From Akkermansiaceae bacterium (GTDB taxonomy: Bacteria; Verrucomicrobiota; Verrucomicrobiia; Verrucomicrobiales; Akkermansiaceae): DNA of 64,000 nt. The stretch is taken from positions 1 to 64,000 of the forward strand of contig SUVL01000007.1 in assembly GCA_015062005.1 (NCBI GenBank). Reading direction: 5' to 3'. The translations under genes and the position numbers were made by a program. The notes beneath the pieces are model-generated. The model saw only the letters and a list, made by a program, of their open reading frames with translations. It did no database searches and had not been told where the DNA came from. Shown here piece by piece: positions 8,319 through 17,078 of this stretch (within the stretch, counting starts at the first letter, position 1; each line of letters opens with the position of its first letter).

Positions 8319-9379
8319 CGCTCCCCCGGCTCATAACGACACTGGCCCTGCTCTGCTGCACCGCCTGGGCAGCCCCGCAGGATTTGGTTTTCCGTCTTCC
8401 CACGGCAAACAAAGCCCTCTTCACCACGGGGAAGGATGACTACTACGTGTACGTGGACCGCACCTTCGAAGGCGTCAAATCCAGACCCTGGCAGGCCGGG
8501 ACCTACGGCATGGTGCGCAATCCATTCCGCCCGAGCCCGGGCGGAGCCGTGATGTACAGCCGTTTTCACGAAGGAATCGACGTGAAGCCCATCTACCGCG
8601 ATGCCAATGGGGAGCCGCAGGATGAGGTACACCCGGTGGCCCCCGGACGGGTGGTGCATGCCAGCAGTAATCCGCGCCACAGCAACTACGGCCGCTATGT
8701 GGTGGTAGCCCACCAGGTGCCGGAAGGAACCATCTACTCACTGTATGCGCACCTGGCCTCCGTCACCTGCAGCGTGGGGCAGCATGTCGGCACCGGGAAT
8801 GTGCTGGGCAGACTCGGCTACAGCGGCGTAGGGCTCAACAAAACCCGCGCCCACCTGCACCTGGAAATCGGCCTCATGATTAACAGCCGCTTTGCAGACT
8901 TCTACATGGGCGAAAACAAGCACGGCCACTATAACGGGATGAACCTGGCAGGCTTCAATCCCACCGATGTGCTCATGGCCTGCAAGAATGGAACCCCTTT
9001 CTCTCTCAAGAGATATTTTTCCACGCTGAAGGAGCATTACCGCGTGGCGGTTCCCTGCGTGGGTACCATGGACATACTGCGCCGCCACCCGTTCCTTTAC
9101 AAGGGAAGCAGGGACGAGTGCTCGCGCCCCCGCTCCCTGGAAATCGCCTTCACGGCAGAGGGGGTGCCCATCGGCATCTACCCTGCCGACAGGGAAGTCA
9201 GCCAGCCCTGCATTATTTCCTGCAGCCCCATGCCCACATTGCAACAGAATTGCACCGTCAACCGCGTGAAAAACGATAGCAAACGGGCAGCGCTCACCCG
9301 CTCCGGGCTGGGCTACATCACACAATTCCTGTGGCAGGAGGGCATATATCCGCCCCCTGCGCCTGATACCGAATCCTGA
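8315..9379 (+). CDS. Secreted M23-family metallopeptidase (LytM-like)
   Basis: A 354-aa exported zinc endopeptidase expected to cut peptidoglycan cross-bridges. The signal peptide is MTLPRLITTLALLCCTAWAA. The LytM/M23 domain shows FHEGIDV (H-x3-D zinc ligands), GRVVHASSNPRHSNYGRYVV, YSLYAHL and the catalytic HLHLEIG motif, around residues 85-190, so all metal ligands are present. A C-terminal stretch of about 130 residues has several cysteines and may be a substrate-binding extension. The start is GTG overlapping the upstream stop, which fits coupled translation with the lipoprotein. Confidence 0.88.
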   Translation: MTLPRLITTLALLCCTAWAAPQDLVFRLPTANKALFTTGKDDYYVYVDRTFEGVKSRPWQAGTYGMVRNPFRPSPGGAVMYSRFHEGIDVKPIYRDANGEPQDEVHPVAPGRVVHASSNPRHSNYGRYVVVAHQVPEGTIYSLYAHLASVTCSVGQHVGTGNVLGRLGYSGVGLNKTRAHLHLEIGLMINSRFADFYMGENKHGHYNGMNLAGFNPTDVLMACKNGTPFSLKRYFSTLKEHYRVAVPCVGTMDILRRHPFLYKGSRDECSRPRSLEIAFTAEGVPIGIYPADREVSQPCIISCSPMPTLQQNCTVNRVKNDSKRAALTRSGLGYITQFLWQEGIYPPPAPDTES

Positions 9380-9408
9380 TTTTACTGCAACCTCTCTCCA
9401 CCAGCACC

Positions 9409-11868
9409 ATGAAACCGCATTTTCTCCTTGCACTTACCCTTCTGGCTGGCTCTGCCGCCTTGGCAGACACCCAGAAAGCCGAATCACTGGTGCGGGACAA
9501 CCGCCCAGCCGATGCGCTGGATGCCCTGCAAGGGGATACCTCGCCCGAAGCAGACTTCTGGAGAGGAAGAGCCCTCATCGCCCTTGGCCGCTTGCAGGAA
9601 GCTGCGGCTTCGCTCCAACACATTCCCACAGAGCACAGGTTGTACCCCTACGCAGCCAAGGGGCTGCTGTACTGCGCCTGGAAGAGCAACAGCGTGGATT
9701 TCGCCGTCATCGCCACCCCCATGGTGACCAGCAGCAATAAAGAAATTGCCACGCTTGCCACAGCCGCTTTAGCAGAGCACTGGCTGCGCCAGCCCTACAG
9801 CCAGGACAACTCCGCCCTGGAGCGGCTCCGCCAGCTGGCCAGGGAGCAGCCGGAATTGCAGCCCGTTCTGCACCTGCTGGAAATAGGTAACCTGCGCAAC
9901 CGCGGAGAATTTGAAAAAGCCATAGAGCAGTGCAGGCTGATGGAGGCAGACCGCACCCTGCCCCTCATCATGCGGCAGAGGGCCCGGCTCGCCCTTTCAT
10001 CCGTCTACTACGCCAAGGAAGCAGCAGAAAAGCGGGAAAGGGTGACCGCCCGGCCGCAGAAGCAGCAAGGGAGCTCAGCCCCTGTTGCCAATGATGACCA
10101 GATACTCTCAACCTACGATGACGGCAAGGGAGAAGAGACTCTGCTCCATTTCATTTCATCTCACCCCGATTCACCACTTCTGGAGGAAGCCTTCCGGCGA
10201 CTGCACGAGAACGGCGCCTTCCAGAGCAGCGAATATGCCGGAGTCAAGCTGAAGGAATGGATGGCCGAGCCCCTCAAATCACGCCGGGCTTCACTGGCGC
10301 TGCTGATCCAGCAGCACCTCCAGACCCCGGAAGGCGCCCTGGAGATTACGCCGGATGTAACCTACGCCAACAATGCCGCCGCCACCTGCCCCCACGAACC
10401 GGCCACCCGCACCATCCTGCTGGAGCAAGTGCGCTGGTTCCTGGAGCGCGGGCAAACCCATGAAGCCTTGCTATACCTGGGGATGATTCAGGGGGATGAT
10501 GTACTGAAACGCTTTTACGAAAACCAGTTGCATAGCCCCGATGCAGAATCCACAGCCCGCAACTATCTATCCTGCGCCCGGGATGCCTCTGACACGCTGC
10601 GCGCCCCTGCGCTGACCAATGCGCTCATCTGCGCGTTGCGCTCCGGTGATACTGCCACCCAGGAAGCCGTGCTCAACATGCCGGATATCACGAAAGAGCA
10701 GCACTACGAACTCCTGCTGGCCCGCATTGCCTACTGGCTGGATAAAGATGCCGCCAAAGCCCAGGCCGATATCGATTTCCTGCGCTCCCAGCCGGCGCCC
10801 AATATGCAGCTGCAGGCCGACCTGGAAATGGACCAGGCCTACCTGCAGCTCAGGCACGCCCCTGGCACCACACGCGAACTTCTGCAACAAAGCGCCGTCT
10901 TAAACGATAACCTTACCAAATTGAGTGATGAGCGCCAGCTCCGCTTTTTTGCCCTGCAAGAGGAAGCCATCAGGCGCATCTCCGGCACAGAAGACGGAGT
11001 CGATGCACCCAGAGAGGCAATAGACATGATACAGCAGGCCGCCGGGAAAGTACGTTCCCCGCGTGTGGTAGCCGTCCTTACCCTGCATCTGGCCAGTCTT
11101 CAATCCAGCCGGGGGCAGCATGTGGAAGCGCTGAACACCCTGCACATGCTGCTGCGTAAATACCCCAAAAGTGATTTTGCCGAACGCGCGCGCTACATGG
11201 CTGCCCGCGAATCCGAATTCATCGCCACGCCGGATTCTCTGAAACGGGCCGCAGAACTCTATGAACTCTGCGCCAGCCGCAGCGAAGAACTGAAAATCAA
11301 GGCAGGAATCCGCCATGCCGCCGTGTTGCTCCGGCTGGGGCATCTCGAAGACTCCGAACACATTCTGGTTCGGCTGATGAGAAACAACCCGGACATGAGG
11401 CCGGAGGACAAAGTGCTGGCCAATGCGGTGCTCGCCAACAACAAAGCACTTCTGGGTACCGATGAAGGCCGGGCAGAAGCCATCCACATCGTCGGGCAAT
11501 CCCTTACGGATGCAACCCTGCCGACGTGGTGGCGCTACCGCGTGCTGCTGCACCACGCCACCCTCTGCTCCCGCGCCGCCCGTCATGAAGAGGCCCTGCG
11601 CGATTATGAGGAAGTGCTGGGCATGAAGCCGGCGACCGGAGAATCCCCCACCCCGGCAGACTGGCATATCCTGTACAGCGCGGGCTCAGGTGCCGTCATG
11701 CAGTTGCTCTACCAGAAGCGCTATGCGGAAGCCGCAGAAAAAGCCGACCAGATAGCCGCGTGGAATCCGGAAAGAGCAGAGCCGGCCAAGCGCAAGCAAT
11801 TCAGCGACTGGGCACAGTACATCCGCCAGACGAACTTCTTAGAAGCCTCTGACGTGCTGCCCTTCTGA
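9409..11868 (+). CDS. Large exported tetratricopeptide-repeat protein
   Basis: An 819-aa protein with a signal peptide (MKPHFLLALTLLAGSAALA). Nearly its whole length consists of helical TPR-like units: for example EADFWRGRALIALGRLQEAAASL near residue 45, VEALNTLHMLLRKYPKSDFAERARYMAA near residue 580, and AARHEEALRDYEEVLGM near the end. The architecture resembles periplasmic TPR scaffolds such as YbgF/BamD relatives, but much longer. It follows the M23 peptidase by 29 nt and is probably in the same transcript, so it may organise envelope or cell-wall enzymes. No catalytic motif is seen. Confidence 0.75.
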   Translation: MKPHFLLALTLLAGSAALADTQKAESLVRDNRPADALDALQGDTSPEADFWRGRALIALGRLQEAAASLQHIPTEHRLYPYAAKGLLYCAWKSNSVDFAVIATPMVTSSNKEIATLATAALAEHWLRQPYSQDNSALERLRQLAREQPELQPVLHLLEIGNLRNRGEFEKAIEQCRLMEADRTLPLIMRQRARLALSSVYYAKEAAEKRERVTARPQKQQGSSAPVANDDQILSTYDDGKGEETLLHFISSHPDSPLLEEAFRRLHENGAFQSSEYAGVKLKEWMAEPLKSRRASLALLIQQHLQTPEGALEITPDVTYANNAAATCPHEPATRTILLEQVRWFLERGQTHEALLYLGMIQGDDVLKRFYENQLHSPDAESTARNYLSCARDASDTLRAPALTNALICALRSGDTATQEAVLNMPDITKEQHYELLLARIAYWLDKDAAKAQADIDFLRSQPAPNMQLQADLEMDQAYLQLRHAPGTTRELLQQSAVLNDNLTKLSDERQLRFFALQEEAIRRISGTEDGVDAPREAIDMIQQAAGKVRSPRVVAVLTLHLASLQSSRGQHVEALNTLHMLLRKYPKSDFAERARYMAARESEFIATPDSLKRAAELYELCASRSEELKIKAGIRHAAVLLRLGHLEDSEHILVRLMRNNPDMRPEDKVLANAVLANNKALLGTDEGRAEAIHIVGQSLTDATLPTWWRYRVLLHHATLCSRAARHEEALRDYEEVLGMKPATGESPTPADWHILYSAGSGAVMQLLYQKRYAEAAEKADQIAAWNPERAEPAKRKQFSDWAQYIRQTNFLEASDVLPF

Positions 11869-11875
11869 GCCGTTT

Positions 11876-13864
11876 TCACGGTTTCAGAAGCTCCAGCAGC
11901 AACTCCGCAACACGCAGCGAGCCATAGCGGCTCAGGTGATTCGTATCGCGGTACAGGAACATGCCATCCATCCGCAGCGGGTAGGTTCCCTGCATCTCCA
12001 GCGCGGGTGAAATATCCACCACCGTGGCCAGTTGCAGGCGTTCGAGGCTCTGCATGAAGGGTTCTTCCGTGGCGGTCGCTTCGGCGTACTGCTCCAGCGT
12101 CTGGAGAGGGAGCTCATATTCCAGGCCCAGCAGGTCGCGCCGCAGGTAGCGGTTCACATGGTTAGTGCTGCGAGGGTGGAAAGGGTTATCGCGCAGCACC
12201 AGCACCTGCTTGCCCATTGCTTTCAGACGGCGGGTGGTCTCGCGCAGCCCCTCCTCCATGTGGCGGCGGATATCTGCCGTCGGGATGCGGCCCAGGTTCC
12301 AGTCGCGCATGCTGCCGGCAGAAAAGCGCAAGTGCCAGTAGCAGGAAATCACCACGGTGCGGATGTGTTTCTGCCGCTCCAGCCAGGCCAGCAGCAGCTC
12401 CCCGCGCTGGCGGTTCCAGCGGGCATTGCCGCCTTGCATCTCCATAAAGCAATTCCAGGCCGGCACGCAGGAGTTGTTCAGATACAGGCCGCGCATACCG
12501 CCGCGTTCGCGCAGCAGTTTATCCAGCCCGTAGTGCAGGTGCCAGGCGTGGCTGTCGCCCATCAGGAAAAAGCTCACCGGCTCGCCCACATCATTTCCGG
12601 CTACCAGCGGCACGTGCTGGAAAGCGCGGCTCGGAAAGCCGTTCAAATCAGCAGCCTTGGCGCGCCCCGTCAGAATATAGTGCGAAAACTGCATTTCCTC
12701 CTCATCCATGGCATTGGGCAGGGATTTCTGAAGCTCAGCATCAGCGTACACCCACTGGCTCACACCACCCGGCAGCGCAAGCGCCAGCACCGCCACGGCG
12801 CCGGCATAGCGCAGTCCCCTGCCCCAGCCCCCGCAGCGGGATTCCACCAGCCGCCAGAGGCCCCACGCCAGCAGGAAGGAGAGCACCACCATGCCCACCT
12901 TGTCCGAAACGCCCACGTCGTCAAAAGTGGCATAGCGCCAGAGCGCCATCACCGGCCAATGCACCAGGTACAGGGAAAAGGAGACAGCGCCGACCTGCTG
13001 CAGCGGGCGCCAGTTCAGCAGGGAGCCCACCGGGCCATGCGCTCCATAGCGCAGCAGCAGGGCCGTCCCCAGCAGGCTGGGCAGCACCATGGGAGAGCCC
13101 GTCTCGCACCACCAGACCGGGAGAATCAGCAGCACCGCGCCCCATATGGCCAGCCCCGTGCGCATCCACTCACGGCGCGGCAGCGGCGCCACCAGCACCA
13201 GGCCGGCCAGCAGCGGTTCCCACAGGCGGGTTGCCAGGCTGTAATACGGCGGAAAAATCTCCAGCATCACCGTGACCAGCGGCAGCAGGGCGTCCCATTC
13301 ATCCCCATATTGCAGGAAGAAGTACAGCCCCGCCGAAAGCACCGCCAGCAGGGCAAACACCGCATGCCGCCAGCGGCCACTCAGCCTCGCCACCAGCGGC
13401 AGCAGCAGGTAGAGCTGCACCGTGAGCCCCACATACCACAGGTGCATCAGCGGGTTATCCTGCGTGGCAGGGCTGAAATAATCGCCACTGTGCGCCACAT
13501 ATTCATTGCTCACCCCGGCACAGGCCGCGGCAAAGGTGCCCAGCATCACCTTGTACAAATCCGGCTGCAGCACCGCAGCCCCCGCCAGCACCAGCGGAAG
13601 CCCCACGGCCAGCACGGGTGGAGCCAGTCGCCACACCTTGCGGTTCAGGTAGGCGCCATAGCGCAGCCCGGGCAGTTTTTCTCCGCTCAACTCGGAGCGG
13701 AACATCAGGAAACCAGTGATGAGCAGAAACACATCCACCCCGAAATAACCACAGGGGCAGAGCTCTGCATCCAGATGATACAGCAGCACAGCCAGAATAG
13801 CCAGGGCCCGCAGACCGTTGATATGCGGCAGGAACGATTGTGGAGCAAGAGAGACGTTTTGCAT
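11876..13864 (-). CDS. OafA/YrhL-type acyltransferase with C-terminal SGNH domain
   Basis: O-acylates a cell-surface glycan. The chosen ATG at 13864 gives 662 aa. The track's 38-residue extension has no membrane helix and crosses a TTGTGC-17-TAGCAT promoter. Residues 1-370 are an acyltransferase-3 domain with about ten helices and the catalytic region GLRALAILAVLLYHLD. The periplasmic C-terminal SGNH esterase-like domain carries FFLMGDSHAWHLHYG (GDS nucleophile block) and DTNHLS (D-x2-H block). This fused form is typical of LPS or peptidoglycan O-acetylases. It is divergent from hprK. The exact acceptor is unknown. Confidence 0.88.
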   Translation of the reverse strand: MQNVSLAPQSFLPHINGLRALAILAVLLYHLDAELCPCGYFGVDVFLLITGFLMFRSELSGEKLPGLRYGAYLNRKVWRLAPPVLAVGLPLVLAGAAVLQPDLYKVMLGTFAAACAGVSNEYVAHSGDYFSPATQDNPLMHLWYVGLTVQLYLLLPLVARLSGRWRHAVFALLAVLSAGLYFFLQYGDEWDALLPLVTVMLEIFPPYYSLATRLWEPLLAGLVLVAPLPRREWMRTGLAIWGAVLLILPVWWCETGSPMVLPSLLGTALLLRYGAHGPVGSLLNWRPLQQVGAVSFSLYLVHWPVMALWRYATFDDVGVSDKVGMVVLSFLLAWGLWRLVESRCGGWGRGLRYAGAVAVLALALPGGVSQWVYADAELQKSLPNAMDEEEMQFSHYILTGRAKAADLNGFPSRAFQHVPLVAGNDVGEPVSFFLMGDSHAWHLHYGLDKLLRERGGMRGLYLNNSCVPAWNCFMEMQGGNARWNRQRGELLLAWLERQKHIRTVVISCYWHLRFSAGSMRDWNLGRIPTADIRRHMEEGLRETTRRLKAMGKQVLVLRDNPFHPRSTNHVNRYLRRDLLGLEYELPLQTLEQYAEATATEEPFMQSLERLQLATVVDISPALEMQGTYPLRMDGMFLYRDTNHLSRYGSLRVAELLLELLKP

Positions 13865-13875
13865 GAGAGCGCCGC

Positions 13876-13904
13876 ATGCTAACACATTTCCGCCCATTGC
13901 ACAA
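13876..13904 (-). promoter_or_regulatory. Promoter of acyltransferase gene
   Basis: Minus strand TTGTGC (13904-13899), 17 nt, TAGCAT (13881-13876), then 11 nt to ATG 13864. It lies back to back with the hprK promoter. Confidence 0.55.
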
Positions 13905-13917
13905 GGGCTAAAATCCC

Positions 13918-13946
13918 TTGACCCGCCGCGAGCCTTCATGTAGAAT
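13918..13946 (+). promoter_or_regulatory. Promoter of hprK (near-leaderless)
   Basis: TTGACC (13918-13923), 17 nt, TAGAAT (13941-13946), 9 nt, ATG at 13956. Confidence 0.7.
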
Positions 13947-13955
13947 AGGCGGCAG

Positions 13956-14930
13956 ATGAAGAAGCCCATAGTCCGCAAAGTAGAGCAGGTTCCGGTATCC
14001 CGTTTCTATGAAACCTACCGCAGCACCCTGGAAATGCAGCTGCTGAATACCCCGCTGGGTATGTCCCGCCCCATCGTGCAGGCGGCATTCAACCGCCCGG
14101 GCCTGGCGCTGGCCGGCTACTTCGGCTACTTTGCCCACGAGCGAATCCAGGTCTTCGGCGCGGCGGAGATGGCCTACCTGGGCACCATGACCCAGGCCGA
14201 GCGCGAGGAACGCCTGGATCACATCTGCAGTCTGGATGCCCCCTGCCTCATCTTTGCCCGCGGGGTGGATGTGCCGGCGGATGTGCTGGCCATTGCAGAC
14301 CGCTACAACCTCTGCGTGTTCCGCACGGCGCTGCTCACCATGGATTTCGTGAACCGCGCCACCTACATCCTCGAAAACGAGTTTGCGGACAGCACCACCA
14401 TGCACGCCTGCATGGTCGACGTCCGCGGTGTGGGCGTACTCATCACCGGCAAGGGTGGCGTGGGCAAGAGCGAAATTTCCCTCGGTCTGGTGGAGCGCGG
14501 CTCCTCCCTGGTGGCGGACGACATGGTGCGCATCCGCAACCTGGGCGGCGACCTCATTGCCTCCGCTCCCCCGCTGAGCAGCGGCTTCATCGAAATCCGC
14601 GGGCTGGGCATTATCAACGTAACCAACCTCTTCGGCCTGAAAGCCTACCGCAAGGAAAAGCGCATCGACCTCGTCATCAACCTCTTCAGCGGAGAAATGA
14701 CCGAGCTGGAGCGCCTCGGTCTGGAGCGCAAGTACATCAACATCCTGGGCGTGGAGGTGGAGCACCTCAACCTGCCCGTAGCCCCGGGCCGTGATATGTG
14801 CCGTCTCGTGGAAGTGGCCGCCCTGGGCCGCTACCTGCGCGACAGCGGCTACGATATGGCCAGCGAATTCAACAAGCGCCTGAACAAGGAAATCGCCAAC
14901 CGCACCGTCTACCCCGGCAACGCCGAATAA
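13956..14930 (+). CDS. hprK: HPr kinase/phosphorylase
   Basis: Phosphorylates (and dephosphorylates) a seryl residue of HPr/NPr-type carriers. At 324 aa it has family length. The HprK N domain is followed by a P-loop kinase domain with TMHACMVDVRGVGVLITG, the Walker A variant GKGGVGKSE (usually GxSGIGKSE), DDMVRIR, and the HprK family signature EIRGLGIINVTNLFG. No PTS enzyme or HPr gene is nearby, a situation known from Gram-negative genomes where the protein works outside sugar transport. It heads an operon with the Nif3 homologue and rluD, with 7 and 2 nt gaps. Confidence 0.93.
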   Translation: MKKPIVRKVEQVPVSRFYETYRSTLEMQLLNTPLGMSRPIVQAAFNRPGLALAGYFGYFAHERIQVFGAAEMAYLGTMTQAEREERLDHICSLDAPCLIFARGVDVPADVLAIADRYNLCVFRTALLTMDFVNRATYILENEFADSTTMHACMVDVRGVGVLITGKGGVGKSEISLGLVERGSSLVADDMVRIRNLGGDLIASAPPLSSGFIEIRGLGIINVTNLFGLKAYRKEKRIDLVINLFSGEMTELERLGLERKYINILGVEVEHLNLPVAPGRDMCRLVEVAALGRYLRDSGYDMASEFNKRLNKEIANRTVYPGNAE

Positions 14931-14937
14931 TCACACC

Positions 14938-15699
14938 ATGAGCACTCCCCTTTCCGAAATCGTTTCCCTGCTGGATTCCACCCTGCGCATCAGCGAAATA
15001 CGCGATGCCTCCGTAGCCATGAACGGCCTGCAGGTAGAGAATGACGGCACCGTGACCAAGGTAGCCCTGGCGGTGGATGGCTCGCAGAAGAGCATCGATG
15101 ATGCCATTGCCGCCGGAGCCGACCTGCTGGTGCTGCACCACGGCATCTACTGGTGCGGGCTGCAAGCCGTCAAAGGCTGGTGGAAGCAGAAACTCGTTTC
15201 CTGCCTGAGCCACAACCTGGCCATCTACTCCGCCCACCTGCCCCTGGACCTGCACCCGCAGCTCGGCAACAACGCCGGCATTGCCAAAGCCCTGGGGCTC
15301 ACCGATGTGCAGCCGGAGGTGGACTACCACGGCACCCTCATCGGCCTCTCCGGCATCTTCCCCGGCACCGTGGGTGAGCTGCGGGCAAAGTACGCCGAAA
15401 TCACCGGCTCCCCGGTCACCGGCGTGGTACATGATACCACCCTGCCCGCCGGGCGCATCGCCCTGTGCAGCGGCGGCGGCGGCGAGGAGATTTACCAGAT
15501 GCACGCCAAGGGCTACGGCACCTACCTCACCGGCGAGGAAAACCACTGGGTGAGCAACGCCGCACGCGATATGGGCATCAACATCCTCTTTGCCGGGCAC
15601 TACGCCACCGAAACCTTCGGCGTGAAAGCCCTGGGCGAGCTGCTGGCCGACCGCTTCGGGCTGCCCACCGTGTTCATCGATAACCCCACCGGCATGTAA
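14938..15699 (+). CDS. Nif3-like dinuclear metal-centre protein
   Basis: A 253-aa member of the NIF3/YbgI/YqfO family, hexameric proteins with a dimetal site and uncertain role (GTP cyclohydrolase I type 2-like). Metal-binding motifs are visible: LLVLHHGIYW near residue 65, IYSAHLPLDLHP near residue 95, and GHYATETFGVKAL near residue 220 with His and Glu ligands. It sits between hprK and rluD with tight spacing, as is usual for small housekeeping operons. Family assignment is secure, biochemical role is not. Confidence 0.88.
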   Translation: MSTPLSEIVSLLDSTLRISEIRDASVAMNGLQVENDGTVTKVALAVDGSQKSIDDAIAAGADLLVLHHGIYWCGLQAVKGWWKQKLVSCLSHNLAIYSAHLPLDLHPQLGNNAGIAKALGLTDVQPEVDYHGTLIGLSGIFPGTVGELRAKYAEITGSPVTGVVHDTTLPAGRIALCSGGGGEEIYQMHAKGYGTYLTGEENHWVSNAARDMGINILFAGHYATETFGVKALGELLADRFGLPTVFIDNPTGM

Positions 15700-15701
15700 C
15701 C

Positions 15702-16655
15702 ATGCTCATCATCGTCGAAGACCAGCTCGGCACCCGGCTGGACCAGTACCTCGCCGCCCAGCTGCCGGAGCTCTCCCGCGCCCGCATCCAGGCCCTCATC
15801 AAGGAAGGCGAAATCACCGTGAACGGCAAATCCACCAAGGCCAAAACCCCGGTGGAGCGCAGCATGCGCATCGAGGTGAACATCCCCGAGCCCGAACCTG
15901 CCGAAGCCCAGCCGCAGGATATCCCCATCTCCGTGCTCTTCGAGGATAAGCACGTCATCGTCATCGATAAGGAAAGCGGCATGGTGGTACACCCCGCCGC
16001 CGGCAACCCGGATGGCACCCTCGTGAACGCCGTGCTCTTCCACTGTGGCGATTTATCCGGCATCGGCGGCGTGGAGCGCCCCGGCATCGTCCACCGGCTC
16101 GATAAAGACACCAGCGGCTGCATCGTGGTCGCCAAGAACGACCAGGCCCACCTCTCCCTCACCACCCAGTTCGCCGAGCGCGACACCGGAAAAATCTACC
16201 TCGCCGTCGTCCAGGGCTGCCCGAAGGAACCGAAAGGCACCGTCTTCACCAACATTGGCCGCCACCCGGTCAACCGCCTCAAAATGGCCGTGGTGAACCC
16301 CGGCAGCGGCAAACCCGCCATCACCGACTGGGAAGTGCTGCACTACGATGCCGCCACTGATTCCTCGCTCGTCATGTGTACCCTGCACACCGGCCGCACC
16401 CACCAGATACGCGTCCACATGCTGCACCTGGGCCACCCCCTCATCGGCGACCCCATCTACGCCCACCCCCAGCGGCAGAAAGCCAGACCCGGCCGGCTCA
16501 TGCTGCACGCCTGGCGCCTCGCCTTCAACCACCCGGCAGATGGCCGGCGCATCGCCATCCAATCCCCCATTCCGGCGGAGTATACCCCCTGGCTCATCGG
16601 CCACGAGCTCCCCGAGTGGGAAGAAACCCGGACAAATTATTGCTCCGGCAGTTAA
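15702..16655 (+). CDS. rluD: 23S rRNA pseudouridine synthase, RluD family
   Basis: Isomerises uridines in 23S rRNA (helix 69 for RluD). At 317 aa it has an N-terminal S4 domain (LSRARIQALIKEGEITVNGK) and a catalytic domain with GIVHRLDKDTSG containing the catalytic Asp. TGRTHQIRVHMLHLGHPLIGDP matches the C-terminal family motif. The start is 2 nt after the Nif3 stop. The last residues (NYCSGS) and the TAA stop lie inside the repeat element that begins at about 16639, so the mobile sequence has replaced the original 3' end. The catalytic core is complete and the protein should be functional. RluC/RluA-type specificity cannot be fully excluded. Confidence 0.9.
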   Translation: MLIIVEDQLGTRLDQYLAAQLPELSRARIQALIKEGEITVNGKSTKAKTPVERSMRIEVNIPEPEPAEAQPQDIPISVLFEDKHVIVIDKESGMVVHPAAGNPDGTLVNAVLFHCGDLSGIGGVERPGIVHRLDKDTSGCIVVAKNDQAHLSLTTQFAERDTGKIYLAVVQGCPKEPKGTVFTNIGRHPVNRLKMAVVNPGSGKPAITDWEVLHYDAATDSSLVMCTLHTGRTHQIRVHMLHLGHPLIGDPIYAHPQRQKARPGRLMLHAWRLAFNHPADGRRIAIQSPIPAEYTPWLIGHELPEWEETRTNYCSGS

Positions 16656-16885
16656 AGAATATTGCCTTGACGGAACGTCAAATTCCAATCCCTCATGTGC
16701 TAGCATGAGGGATTTCATACATGCCACAGGCATGTATTTCATGCACTGCGATAGCAGTGCTTTCATACCGCTGCTCGCAGCGGTATTTACATACTTGCGA
16801 TAGCAAGTATTTCATTGAGCGACCCGTCTCGGCGTAGCTTTAGCGGAGACAGAAGCGACTAGTTACCGCTGCATTAGCAGCGGTA
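16639..16885 (+). repeat. Hairpin-array element, copy 1
   Basis: About 250 bp of non-coding DNA made of consecutive perfect hairpins. Stems: TTGACG/CGTCAA (16667-16681), ATCCCTCATG/CATGAGGGAT (16688-16713), ATACATGCC/GGCATGTAT (16717-16737), GCACTGC/GCAGTGC (16743-16760), ATACCGCTG/CAGCGGTAT (16765-16786), ATACTTGC/GCAAGTAT (16791-16810), GTCTC/GAGAC (16826-16850) and TACCGCTGC/GCAGCGGTA (16864-16885). Several are separated by the spacer TTTCAT or TTTACAT. The left 45 bp recur at 60563 with few changes, and the GTCTC..GAGAC core with a CTAGT flank also recurs there. It joins rluD on the left and a truncated kinase gene on the right. Confidence 0.8.
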
Positions 16886-17061
16886 CTGCCATCGCGCCGG
16901 CAGATGGATGCCGGAAAGCACTCCTTCACAGCCACCGGGCGGTTCAGCTTCTCATCCCACGCGCGGTACAGCACCCCGAACCCGCCGCGCGACGCGGCCG
17001 CCTGCAAGCGATAATGTCCCAGCAGAGTACCGGGCGGCAGCGCATCCACAAGGCCATCCAT
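16886..17061 (-). pseudogene. Ser/Thr protein kinase, N-terminal fragment truncated by hairpin element
   Basis: The first 57 or so residues after ATG 17061 match the start of a Hanks-type kinase: LPPGTLLGHYRL, a glycine-rich loop in RGGFGVLYRA, and the ATP-lysine segment PVAVKECFP, followed by SICRRDGS. The KE-(F)-FP and RRDGS pattern is typical of verrucomicrobial and planctomycetal kinases. The reading frame then enters the terminal hairpin of the repeat element and ends soon after at about 16840. The catalytic loop, DFG segment and everything downstream are missing, so no activity is expected. The gene started 17 nt after the HTH regulator and was once its operon partner. Confidence 0.8.
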
Positions 17062-17078
17062 AGAGGATCAGATAAAAA

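Noticed and set aside
12032-13882. 616-aa plus-strand ORF opposite the acyltransferase
   Set aside because: Gln/His-rich shadow; the minus-strand gene has clear catalytic motifs.
16688-16885. CRISPR array
   Set aside because: The units are palindromes with different stems and only a 6-nt common spacer. There are no identical 24-40 bp repeats and no cas genes.
16840-17061. Functional small kinase
   Set aside because: Only the glycine loop and ATP lysine remain, with no catalytic or activation loops.
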